The position numbers and the translations under genes are program-made. Of a stretch of DNA of 64,000 nt, positions 8,233 through 16,969 are shown piece by piece. The stretch is from Collimonas humicola (GTDB taxonomy: Bacteria; Pseudomonadota; Gammaproteobacteria; Burkholderiales; Burkholderiaceae_D): NCBI RefSeq assembly GCF_018304945.1, contig NZ_JAGQEE010000008.1:1-64000 (forward strand), in the 5' to 3' direction. Below the pieces are notes generated by a model. The model made no database searches. It was not told the origin of the DNA and saw only the letters and a program-made list of their open reading frames with translations. Positions within the stretch are counted from its first letter, which is position 1; every line of letters starts with the position of its first letter.

Positions 8233-11200
8233 ATGAATATATCGCGTCCCTTTATCCAGCGGCCGATCGCCACCACCCTGCTGACCATCGGCGTGGCGCT
8301 GGCCGGCATGGTGGCGTTCCGGCTGTTGCCGGTGTCGCCCTTGCCGCAGGTCGATTTCCCAACCATCTCGATCTCGGCCGGCTTGCCTGGCGCCAGTCCG
8401 GAAACCATGGCAGCCACTGTAGCGACGCCGCTGGAGCGCGCGCTCGGCTCGATTGCCGGCGTCACCGAAATGACTTCCTCAAGCTCGCTCAGTTCGACCC
8501 GCATCACCATGCAGTTCGATCTCAGCCGCGACATCGACGGCGCCGCGCGCGATGTCCAGGCGGCGCTCAACGCTGCCCGCAACCTGCTGCCGACCGGCCT
8601 GCCCAGCAATCCGAGCTATCGCAAGGTGAACCCGGCCGATGCGCCGATCATGATCCTGTCGCTGACCTCGGACAGCATGACGCAAGGCCAGATGTACGAC
8701 GCCGCCGACACCATCCTGGCGCAGAAACTGTCGCAGGTGAGCGGCATCGGCCAGGTCAGCGTCGGCGGCAGCTCGCAGCCGGCGGTACGGGTCGAGCTGA
8801 ATCCGACCGCGCTCAACAAGTACGGCATCGGCAGCGCCGATGTGCGCACCGCGATTGCCGCCACCAACGCCAACCGCCCCAAGGGCGTGCTGGAAGACGG
8901 CGACAAGAACTGGCAGATCTACGCTAACGACCAGGCCAAGACCGCCGCCGAGTATATGCCGCTGATCGTCGCCTATCGCAACGGCGCGGCAGTACGGGTC
9001 AGCGATGTCGCCACGGTGGTCGATTCGGTCGCCAACGTGCGCAACGCCGGTTCCGCCAACGGCAAGCCTTCCGTCCTGGTCATCCTGAACCGCCAGCCGG
9101 GCGCCAACATCATCGAGACCGTCGACGAAGTACGCGCCCTGCTGCCGCAGCTGCGCGCCTCGATTCCGGCCGCCATCAACCTCGACGTCGTGCTGGACCG
9201 CACGCCGACCATCCGCGCTTCCCTGCGCGAAACAGAACGCACCCTGCTGATGTCGATCGGCCTGGTGATCATGGTGGTGTTCCTGTTCCTGCGCAACGGC
9301 CGCGCCACGCTGATTCCGGCGGTGGCGGTGCCGGTTTCGCTGATCGGCACTTTCGGCGTCATGTACCTGCTCGGCTACAGCCTCGACAACCTGTCGCTGA
9401 TGGCGCTGACGATTGCCACCGGCTTCGTGGTGGATGATGCGATCGTGGTGCTGGAAAACGTCTCGCGTCATATCGAACAAGGCAAGAAGCCGTTTGCCGC
9501 GGCCATGCTGGGGGCCAAGGAAGTCGGCTTCACGGTGCTGTCGATGAGTATCTCGCTGATCGCGGTGTTTATCCCCATCCTCTTGATGGGCGGCATCGTC
9601 GGCCGCCTGTTCCGCGAATTTGCGGTCACCCTGTCGGTAGCGATCCTGGTCTCGCTGCTGGTCTCGCTGACCACCACGCCGATGATGTGCGCGCGCCTCC
9701 TGAAACACGAACCGCAGCGCAAGCAGGGACGTTTTTTCAACGCCACCGAACGCGCCTTCAACGCCATGCTGCGCGGCTATGAACGTTCGCTGGCATGGGC
9801 GCTGCGCTTTTCGCCCCTGATGATGATCATCCTGTTCGCCACCATCGTGCTGAATGTCTATCTGTACACCGTGATTCCCAAGGGCTTTTTCCCGCAGCAG
9901 GATACCGGCCTGGTGATAGGCGGCATCCAGGGCGACCAGTCGATTTCTTTCCAGTCGATGAAGAGCAAGCTCAATGAATTCGTCGGCATCGTCCGCAACG
10001 ACCCCGATGTGCAGAGCGTGATCGCCTTCACCGGCGGCGGCCAGAGCAACCGCGGCAATATGTTCATTACGCTCAAGCCGCTGACCGTGCGCAAGCTCAC
10101 CGCGGACCAGGTGATCGCCCGCCTGCGCGGCAAGCTCAGCCATGTGCCGGGCGCCAACCTGTTCATGCAATCGGTGCAGGATATCCGCGTCGGCGGCCGC
10201 TCCAGCGACGCCCAGTACCAGTACACCCTGCAGTCGGACGACCTGAACGAGCTGCGCACCTGGGAACCGAAGATCCGCGAAGCCTTCAGCGCCCTGCCCC
10301 AACTGGCCGACGTCAATACCGACCAGCAGGACAAGGGCTTGCAGACCACCCTGACCATCGACCGCGAGACGGCGATCCGCAATGGCGTCACGCCGCAGCT
10401 GATCGACTCCACCCTGAACGATCTGTTCGGCCAGCGCCAGGTATCGACCATCTACAGCGGCATGAACCAGTATCACGTCGTAATGGAAGCGGCGCCGCAG
10501 TACTGGCAAAGCCCGCAAGTGCTGCATGACACCTATGTCAGCATTCCCGCCAGCACCGCCAACCTGTCGCCCACCACCTCTGCCCTCGGCACGCCGCCGG
10601 CGTTGACGGCCAACGGCAAGCTGGCTTCCAACTCGTCGCTGGCGCTGACCTTGTCGACCGCGGCAGAAAAGCAGATGCCGCTGGCGGCGTTCTCCAGCTT
10701 CCAGCCGACCAATACCTCGCTCGGCGTCAATCACCAGAGCCAGTTCATCGCCTCAACCATCTCCTTCAACCTGCCGGCCGGCGTCTCGCTGTCGGAAGCG
10801 ACGCTGGCGATCAACGATGCGCTGGCCCGGATCGGCGTGCCGACCTCGGTGCATGGCAGCTTCCAGGGCACCGCCAATGTGTTCCAGTCATCCCTGAACA
10901 GCCAGCCGGTGCTGATCCTGACGGCGCTGCTGGCGGTCTATATCGTGCTCGGCGTCCTGTATGAGAGCTATGTGCACCCGGTCACCATCATCTCGACCCT
11001 GCCTTCGGCCGGCGTCGGCGCCCTGCTGGCATTGCTGGCGACCGGCACCGATTTCAGCCTGATCGCCCTGATCGGCGTGATCCTGCTGATCGGCATCGTC
11101 AAGAAGAATGCGATCATGATGATCGACTTCGCCCTGCATGTGGAACGCGAACAGGGGCTGTCGCCGCGCGATTCCATCTTCGAAGCCTGCCGCCTGCGTT

Positions 11201-11454
11201 TCCGGCCGATCATGATGACCACCATGGCCGCCATGCTGGGCGCAGTGCCGCTGGCGCTGGGCGCCGGCGACGGCGCCGAACTGCGGCGGCCGCTGGGGAT
11301 CGCGATTGTCGGCGGCCTGATCATGAGCCAGCTGCTGACCTTGTACACGACCCCGGTGGTGTATCTGTACATGGACAGGTTCCGCCTGTGGAGCAAGGAT
11401 AAATGGGAACGGCGCAGCGGCAGGCCCGCGCCGGATGCAGCTGAAGCGGTGTAA
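8233..11454 (+). CDS. mdtC: RND multidrug efflux permease subunit MdtC
   Basis: Second RND pump subunit, 1073 aa from the ATG at 8233. An in-frame upstream ATG at 8182 lies inside mdtB, but [17 protein letters not shown] is the family start and follows the mdtB stop by 7 bp. The TM4 ([13 protein letters not shown]) and TM10 ([14 protein letters not shown]) relay residues are intact. About residues 770-815 form a Ser/Thr/Ala/Pro-rich insertion in the second periplasmic domain that MdtB lacks. It probably forms a mixed trimer with MdtB and works with MdtA and the downstream outer-membrane lipoprotein. Confidence 0.93.
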   Translation: MNISRPFIQRPIATTLLTIGVALAGMVAFRLLPVSPLPQVDFPTISISAGLPGASPETMAATVATPLERALGSIAGVTEMTSSSSLSSTRITMQFDLSRDIDGAARDVQAALNAARNLLPTGLPSNPSYRKVNPADAPIMILSLTSDSMTQGQMYDAADTILAQKLSQVSGIGQVSVGGSSQPAVRVELNPTALNKYGIGSADVRTAIAATNANRPKGVLEDGDKNWQIYANDQAKTAAEYMPLIVAYRNGAAVRVSDVATVVDSVANVRNAGSANGKPSVLVILNRQPGANIIETVDEVRALLPQLRASIPAAINLDVVLDRTPTIRASLRETERTLLMSIGLVIMVVFLFLRNGRATLIPAVAVPVSLIGTFGVMYLLGYSLDNLSLMALTIATGFVVDDAIVVLENVSRHIEQGKKPFAAAMLGAKEVGFTVLSMSISLIAVFIPILLMGGIVGRLFREFAVTLSVAILVSLLVSLTTTPMMCARLLKHEPQRKQGRFFNATERAFNAMLRGYERSLAWALRFSPLMMIILFATIVLNVYLYTVIPKGFFPQQDTGLVIGGIQGDQSISFQSMKSKLNEFVGIVRNDPDVQSVIAFTGGGQSNRGNMFITLKPLTVRKLTADQVIARLRGKLSHVPGANLFMQSVQDIRVGGRSSDAQYQYTLQSDDLNELRTWEPKIREAFSALPQLADVNTDQQDKGLQTTLTIDRETAIRNGVTPQLIDSTLNDLFGQRQVSTIYSGMNQYHVVMEAAPQYWQSPQVLHDTYVSIPASTANLSPTTSALGTPPALTANGKLASNSSLALTLSTAAEKQMPLAAFSSFQPTNTSLGVNHQSQFIASTISFNLPAGVSLSEATLAINDALARIGVPTSVHGSFQGTANVFQSSLNSQPVLILTALLAVYIVLGVLYESYVHPVTIISTLPSAGVGALLALLATGTDFSLIALIGVILLIGIVKKNAIMMIDFALHVEREQGLSPRDSIFEACRLRFRPIMMTTMAAMLGAVPLALGAGDGAELRRPLGIAIVGGLIMSQLLTLYTTPVVYLYMDRFRLWSKDKWERRSGRPAPDAAEAV

Positions 11455-11501
11455 GCTAGAGACGCCGCAAGCACGACCGAAAGACAATCAACGGATCTGA
11501 T

Positions 11502-13001
11502 ATGAAACACTTGCAAGCACCTATGCATAAAACCCTGCTGGCGGCGGCTGCCGCGGCGCTGTTGCTGAGCGCCTGCGCGGTCGGCCCTGATTATGTGCGG
11601 CCGGCCACCGAAGCGCCAACCGCATTCAAGGAAAACAAGGACTGGAAAACCGCCACGCCGAAAGACCAGGAACTACGCGGCAACTGGTGGGAAATCTATC
11701 AGGATCCACAGCTCAACGGTTTGATCGAACAAGTCAATATCTCCAATCAGAATCTGGTGCAGGCCGAAGCACAGTTTCGCCAGGCCGCGGCGCTGGTGCA
11801 GTCGGCGCGGGCAGCTTACCTGCCGACGGTATCGGCCAGCGTTTCCGCTACCCGCTCGGGCGGCGGACGCACCGGCAGCAACAGCAGCAACAACGGCGGC
11901 GGCTCGGTGTCGAACAGCTTCTCGCTCGGTCCAAGCGTGAGCTGGGAACCGGACCTGTGGGGCCGCATCAGCCGCACGGTGGAAGCCAACCAGGCCACGG
12001 CCCAGGCCAGCGCCGCGGATCTGCAGGCAACCAGGCTGAGCGCGCAAGCCACGCTGGCGCAAAACTACCTGCAATTGCGGGTGCTCGACGCGCAGCAAAC
12101 CCTGTTCGACGATACCGTTGCCGCCTACCAGAGATCGTACCAGCTGACACAGAACCAGTATGCGGTCGGGGTGGTGTCCAAGGCCGACGTGATCCAGGCC
12201 CAGACCCAGCTCAAGGGCGCCCAGGCGCAGGCGCTGGACAACGGCGTGCTGCGCGCCCAATTGGAACATGCCATCGCCATGCTGACCGGGCAGCCGGCCT
12301 CGACTTTCTCAATTGCGCCGGCCGCCATGGTGGCGATGCTGCCGGCGATTCCGGTCGGCGTCCCGTCCACCTTGCTGGAACGGCGTCCCGACATCAGCGC
12401 CGCCGAGCGCCGCGCGGCGGCAGCCAATGCCCAGATCGGCGTCGCCAAGGCGGCTTATTTTCCGAACCTGACCCTGTCTGCTTCCGGCGGCTTCCAGAGC
12501 AACAGCTTCGCCAACTGGCTGACCGTGCCGAACCGTATCTGGTCGCTCGGCCCGGCGCTGGCGGCAACCCTGTTTGACGGCGGTGCACGGCGCGCCCAGA
12601 GCGACCAGGCGATCGCCGGCTTCGACGCCAGCGTCGCCGCCTACAAGCAGACCGTGCTGACCGGCTTCCAGGAGGTGGAAGACAACCTGGCGGCCTTGCG
12701 CATCCTGGAACAGGAAGCGGCGGTGCAGGATGAAACAGTCAAGTCGGCGCGGCTGGCGGTGGAACTGATCCTCAATCAATACAAGTCTGGCCTGGTGAAT
12801 TACACTAGCGTGGCGACGGTGCAGGCAACTGCGCTCAGCGCAGAGCGCTCAGCGCTGGATATCCAGAACCGGCGCCTGTCTGCCAGCGTGTTGCTGATCA
12901 AGGCCCTGGGCGGCGGCTGGGACCAGGCTGAACTGCCGGCCAACAAGGTATTGAACGACCGCGACGCCACACTCGCCAGCGGCAAGCCGGCCGCGAAGTA
13001 G
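11502..13001 (+). CDS. NodT-family outer-membrane efflux lipoprotein
   Basis: TolC-like outer-membrane channel of the RND efflux set. It is a lipoprotein: an N-terminal hydrophobic stretch ends in the lipobox LLLSAC followed by AVGPDYVRP, the standard start of NodT/OprM-type channels. Two OEP repeats follow (about 60-260 and 290-480), each with long alpha-helical hairpins; a Ser/Gly/Asn-rich loop lies near residue 120-140. 499 aa from 11502; an ATG at 11523 that starts 7 residues later directly before the signal sequence is equally possible. It is 47 bp after mdtC and completes a tripartite pump, unlike E. coli mdtABC, which borrows TolC. Confidence 0.9.
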   Translation: MKHLQAPMHKTLLAAAAAALLLSACAVGPDYVRPATEAPTAFKENKDWKTATPKDQELRGNWWEIYQDPQLNGLIEQVNISNQNLVQAEAQFRQAAALVQSARAAYLPTVSASVSATRSGGGRTGSNSSNNGGGSVSNSFSLGPSVSWEPDLWGRISRTVEANQATAQASAADLQATRLSAQATLAQNYLQLRVLDAQQTLFDDTVAAYQRSYQLTQNQYAVGVVSKADVIQAQTQLKGAQAQALDNGVLRAQLEHAIAMLTGQPASTFSIAPAAMVAMLPAIPVGVPSTLLERRPDISAAERRAAAANAQIGVAKAAYFPNLTLSASGGFQSNSFANWLTVPNRIWSLGPALAATLFDGGARRAQSDQAIAGFDASVAAYKQTVLTGFQEVEDNLAALRILEQEAAVQDETVKSARLAVELILNQYKSGLVNYTSVATVQATALSAERSALDIQNRRLSASVLLIKALGGGWDQAELPANKVLNDRDATLASGKPAAK

Positions 13002-13059
13002 CCGTATGGCCGCAGCCGGCGGCGTAGTTCGGGACAAGAATGAGATAAACGGGGGAATC

Positions 13060-13491
13060 ATGAAATTCAGCTCCAGCTGGCAATTGTTTGCGCTGGGCTC
13101 GGCATTTTTCGCCGGCCTGACAGCGATCTTCGGTAAATTCGGCGTGGTCGGCATGAACTCCAATTTCGCCACCTTCATCCGCACCGTGGTGATCCTGTTC
13201 GTGATCGCCGGCATCGTCACCTTGCGCGACGAATGGCAGAAGCCGGCGCTGGTCGGCGCCTCCAACTGGCTGTTCCTGGTGCTGTCGGCGATCGCCACCG
13301 GCCTGTCCTGGCTGTGCTATTACCACGCGCTGCAAATCGGTCCGATTTCAAAAGTAGCGCCTATCGACAAGCTGAGCGTCGCCTTCGCCATCGTGCTGGG
13401 CCTGCTGTTTGCCGGCGAACAGCTGACCTGGCCGGTGGCCATCGGCGGCTCACTGATCGTGGCCGGCTCGGTCGTGATTATCGCGTTCTAA
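13060..13491 (+). CDS. Half-size EamA/DMT-family permease
   Basis: Small inner-membrane protein, 143 aa from the ATG at 13060, which has a good ribosome site (GGGGGAATC). It shows about five hydrophobic helices and one EamA domain, with the typical segment KVAPIDKLSVAFAIVLGLLF near the end. Most drug/metabolite transporters have two such domains (about 300 aa), so this is a single-domain member that presumably dimerises. Substrate unknown. It follows the efflux operon by 58 bp and could be co-transcribed. Its stop is only 8 bp from the end of the convergent pabBC gene. Confidence 0.8.
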   Translation: MKFSSSWQLFALGSAFFAGLTAIFGKFGVVGMNSNFATFIRTVVILFVIAGIVTLRDEWQKPALVGASNWLFLVLSAIATGLSWLCYYHALQIGPISKVAPIDKLSVAFAIVLGLLFAGEQLTWPVAIGGSLIVAGSVVIIAF

Positions 13492-13499
13492 GGAACATG

Positions 13500-15380
13500 C
13501 TAAGCGAGGTGCAGCAGCGTCGCCGGCATGGCGCCGCGCAAGGCGTTGCACACCATGATTTCTTCCGCCGCCAGTAAATCATCCATGCCGAGGCTGCGCT
13601 CGGCGGCATCCCATGCCGGATCGTTCAACACCACGCTACGCATCACGCCCGGCAGCAGTCCCGCGCCCAGCGGCGGCGTATACCAGCGGCCTTCCAGCTT
13701 GAGGAAGACGCTGCTGCGGCCGCCTTCGGTCAATTCTCCCCGCTGGTTAAAGAACAGCATGTCGAAAGCGCCCAGCTGCTGTGCCTGCTGCCAGGCCTGG
13801 TCGTAACGCTGCCGCACCGTGGTTTTATGGCGCAGGAACAAATCGTCCGATTGCGTCGGCGCCGGCGCGATCAGCAAGCTGACCGGTGTCGCCAATGCCG
13901 TCAGCTCAGCGCTCTGCAGGCTGCAACCGCCATCGGCGGACAAGCTGAGCCGCAAGCGCATGGCGCCGGCAGCCGGCAAGGCGGCGCAATGCGCCTGCAC
14001 CGCGCCGCGCAGGGCCGCAGCATCGCAGGGAAAGCCGAAATAGGCGGCGGATCCCTGCAGGCGCCGCAAATGCAGGTCCAGGTGACGGCAACCGTCGGCC
14101 TTGGTCGCATACATGGTTTCAAACAAGGAAAAATCAGGCGGCAAGCCGGTCAGGAATTTCGCCTTCAAAGCGCATTCCGCATATTCTTCCGCCGCCACGC
14201 CGTCATGCACGATGCCGGCGCCGACGCCCATTTCACCGCGCCGTATAGCGGCGCCATCCTGCCCTTGCTGCGCCGCCGGCTGCAGCCACAGCGTGCGGAT
14301 CGGCACCGACAGGCAGAAGTCGCCGAACTGGCGGCCGGCCGGTTCTGCATCGAACCAGCCTATCGCGCCGGTATACAGGCCGCGCGGCTCCGGTTCCAGT
14401 TCCTGGATGATCTGCATGGTGCGATGCTTGGGCGCGCCGGTGATCGAACCGCAGGGATACAGCGCCTGTATGACGGCGCTGAGGCTGACATCGTCGCGCA
14501 CCTGGGCCTGCACCGTGGATGTCATCTGCAGCACGGTATTGAACTGCGTCACCTCGAACAGATGCGGCACCTGCACCGAGCCGGGCACCGCGATGCGCCC
14601 CAGGTCGTTGCGCAGCAAATCGACGATCATCAGGTTCTCCGCCAGGTTCTTGGGATCGGCCGCGAGCGCTTGCGCCGCCTGGAGATCCAATCCGGCGTCG
14701 CCGCTGGCGGCGGCGGTGCCCTTCATCGGCCGCGCCGTCAGCCAGCCATCGGCATGCCGCACAAACAGTTCCGGCGACAGCGACAGCACAGTCGCGCCGT
14801 CAGCCAGCTGGATCAAGCCGCCATAGGGCACCGGCTGCCGGCTTCTGAGCTGGCGGAACAGCGTGAGCGGACTGCCGTAGACATCGAAACGCAGGCGATA
14901 AGTGTAATTGACCTGGTAGGTGTCGCCCGCCTCGATGTAGGCGTGGATCCTGGCAATGGCCTCGGCAAACTGCGTTGCGCTGACATTCGGCTGCAGATTG
15001 GCGATGCCGGCGCTGCCGCCGGCGTCGCCTTCGGCGGCCTGGCGCTGTTCCAGCCATTGGTCGACCTCGCTGTCGCTCAAATGCCGACATTGCGAAAACA
15101 ATAGAATCTGCGCCAGCATTGGCGGCGGCGATGGCGCGGCTTGGGAAATCCCCTGCAAGCCCAGCCCGAGTTCATAAGTGAACAGGCCGACCGCGTGCAA
15201 CCCCTCGCGCAAAGCCTGTTGCATCTGGGCGATCAACAGCGGCAGCTGGCCGGCGGCAAAACATTGCAAGCTGCGCACATGGCCGGTGTACAGGCGCGAT
15301 GAGGGAGAGTCCGGCACGGCCGCAGTGCGGTCATCCAGCAATGCGAAACATTCGGTCGGTGAGCGAGGCGTATTGATCAT
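13500..15380 (-). CDS. pabB: Aminodeoxychorismate synthase/lyase fusion (PabB-PabC)
   Basis: A bifunctional enzyme for p-aminobenzoate, the folate precursor. Residues 1 to about 405 are the chorismate-binding component I of aminodeoxychorismate synthase. The PMKGTA motif near residue 218 carries the lysine typical of PabB (TrpE has alanine there), and GSITGAPKHRTMQII is the conserved chorismate-site signature. Residues about 415-626 are a class IV PLP aminotransferase fold (starts near LFETMY; FNQRGELTEGGRSSVF near the end) expected to act as 4-amino-4-deoxychorismate lyase. The start is uncertain: ATG at 15380 (626 aa) or GTG at 15401 (633 aa); neither has a clear Shine-Dalgarno. The glutaminase partner PabA is not in the window. 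Confidence 0.9.
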   Translation of the reverse strand: MINTPRSPTECFALLDDRTAAVPDSPSSRLYTGHVRSLQCFAAGQLPLLIAQMQQALREGLHAVGLFTYELGLGLQGISQAAPSPPPMLAQILLFSQCRHLSDSEVDQWLEQRQAAEGDAGGSAGIANLQPNVSATQFAEAIARIHAYIEAGDTYQVNYTYRLRFDVYGSPLTLFRQLRSRQPVPYGGLIQLADGATVLSLSPELFVRHADGWLTARPMKGTAAASGDAGLDLQAAQALAADPKNLAENLMIVDLLRNDLGRIAVPGSVQVPHLFEVTQFNTVLQMTSTVQAQVRDDVSLSAVIQALYPCGSITGAPKHRTMQIIQELEPEPRGLYTGAIGWFDAEPAGRQFGDFCLSVPIRTLWLQPAAQQGQDGAAIRRGEMGVGAGIVHDGVAAEEYAECALKAKFLTGLPPDFSLFETMYATKADGCRHLDLHLRRLQGSAAYFGFPCDAAALRGAVQAHCAALPAAGAMRLRLSLSADGGCSLQSAELTALATPVSLLIAPAPTQSDDLFLRHKTTVRQRYDQAWQQAQQLGAFDMLFFNQRGELTEGGRSSVFLKLEGRWYTPPLGAGLLPGVMRSVVLNDPAWDAAERSLGMDDLLAAEEIMVCNALRGAMPATLLHLA

Positions 15381-15559
15381 GATTTTTTGCGAAGGTGCCA
15401 CGGGCGGCTGATGCGACAGCCTGCATGCTACCCGATCAGAAGCGAAATGGTTAAAACGTTATAATTATGCTCTTTGTAAGCGCAGCGGATCCACCCCGGC
15501 CAGATGCTTGCCGCGGCGAGATAGTTTGCGTCTTGAACAGCACTCCTCACCTATCCCCG

Positions 15560-16954
15560 ATGGCTATATCCCGCGTCTTTCTCACGCCACTGATCGTGGC
15601 TTGCGCTCTGTTCATGGAAAACATGGACTCCACCGTGATCGCCACTTCATTGCCGATGATGGCGCAAGACATGGGAGAAAGCCCGATCGCGCTCAAGCTG
15701 GCGATGACCTCGTACCTGGTAAGCCTGGCGGTGTTCATCCCGATTAGCGGCTGGATGGCCGACCGCTTCGGCGCCCGCACCGTATTCCGCAGCGCCATCG
15801 GCGTCTTCATGCTGGGCTCCATCCTGTGCGGCATGTCGGGTACGCTGGCGCAATTCGTCGCCGCCCGCTTCCTGCAAGGGATAGGCGGCGCCATGATGGT
15901 GCCGGTGGGCCGCCTCGTGATCCTGCGCACTACCTCCAAGGCGGAGCTGGTGCGCGCCCTCAGCTACCTGACCATCCCGGCCTTGTTGGGACCGGTCATC
16001 GGCCCGCCGCTGGGCGGCTTCATCACCACCTATTTCCACTGGCGCTGGATTTTCTTCATCAACGTCCCGATCAGCATACTCGGCATCTACCTGGCCACGC
16101 GCTATATCGAAAACCTGCGCAGCGACGACACCGTGCCGCTGGACCTGCCCGGCTTCCTGCTATCTGCCGTCGGCTGTTCGACCCTGATGTTCGGGCTGGC
16201 CAGCGCCGGCCGCCACCTAGTGGCCGGCGATGTTTCGCTGATCTGCGTGGCGGTCGGCAGCCTCAGCTTGCTGGCCTATGTATGGCACGCATTGCGCACA
16301 CCGCATCCGCTGATCAATCTGCGCTTGCTGAAAATCCCGACGCTTCGCATGAATGTCTACGGCGGCTCGCTGTTCCGCATCGGCGTCGGCGCCCTGCCTT
16401 TCCTGCTGCCGCTGCTGTTCCAGCTGGGCTTCGGCCTGACGCCGTTCCAGTCGGGCCTGCTGACCTGCGCTTCTGCGGCCGGCGCGATCTTCGTCAAGAC
16501 CATGACCACCAAGGTGTTGAAACGGTTCGGCTTCAGGAGCGTGCTGGTGTACAACACCTTGCTCGGCGCCTTGTCGATGGCCGCTTTCGGCGTACTCAAG
16601 GCGGACACCTCGCATGTCTTCATTATTCTTTTGCTGTTGCTGGGCGGTTGCGTGCGGTCCATGCAGTTCACCAGCCTGAATGCCATTGCCTATGCGGAAA
16701 TCGACCAGCGGCAAATGAGCCAGGCCACCAGCCTGACCAGCGTCGCCCAGCAACTGGCTATCGGCCTGGGCGTGACAGTTGGCGGCTTTGCGTTGCAGGT
16801 CTCGAACCAGGTCCAGGGCCATGCCGCCATCGTCAGCGCCGACTTCTGGCCCGCCTTTTTGGCGATCGCCCTGATCGCCATGGCTTCGCTGCCGTTTGCC
16901 TTGAAGCTGCAGCCGGACGCCGGCGCCGAAATGTCGGGTCGCAGGGCTGGTTGA
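15560..16954 (+). CDS. MFS drug exporter, DHA2 family (MdtD-like)
   Basis: Inner-membrane proton-coupled exporter, 464 aa from ATG 15560, with about 13-14 TM helices. Motif A (GWMADRFGART), motif C (GPVIGPPLGGF) and MENMDSTVIATSLP in TM1 are standard for the EmrB/QacA family. LQGIGGAMMVPVGRL is shared with E. coli MdtD. A TTG at 15533 preceded by GAGATAG would add 9 residues and is a possible start. In E. coli mdtD follows mdtC; here the gene sits 3.5 kb downstream as a separate unit, so a link to the pump cluster is only suggestive. Substrate unknown. Confidence 0.85.
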   Translation: MAISRVFLTPLIVACALFMENMDSTVIATSLPMMAQDMGESPIALKLAMTSYLVSLAVFIPISGWMADRFGARTVFRSAIGVFMLGSILCGMSGTLAQFVAARFLQGIGGAMMVPVGRLVILRTTSKAELVRALSYLTIPALLGPVIGPPLGGFITTYFHWRWIFFINVPISILGIYLATRYIENLRSDDTVPLDLPGFLLSAVGCSTLMFGLASAGRHLVAGDVSLICVAVGSLSLLAYVWHALRTPHPLINLRLLKIPTLRMNVYGGSLFRIGVGALPFLLPLLFQLGFGLTPFQSGLLTCASAAGAIFVKTMTTKVLKRFGFRSVLVYNTLLGALSMAAFGVLKADTSHVFIILLLLLGGCVRSMQFTSLNAIAYAEIDQRQMSQATSLTSVAQQLAIGLGVTVGGFALQVSNQVQGHAAIVSADFWPAFLAIALIAMASLPFALKLQPDAGAEMSGRRAG

Positions 16955-16969
16955 ACCCACTACCTGCGT

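Noticed and set aside
6216-8609. 797-codon minus-strand open frame across mdtB/mdtC
   Set aside because: Spans two clear RND genes in antisense; its sequence is His/Arg/Gln-rich without recognisable features.
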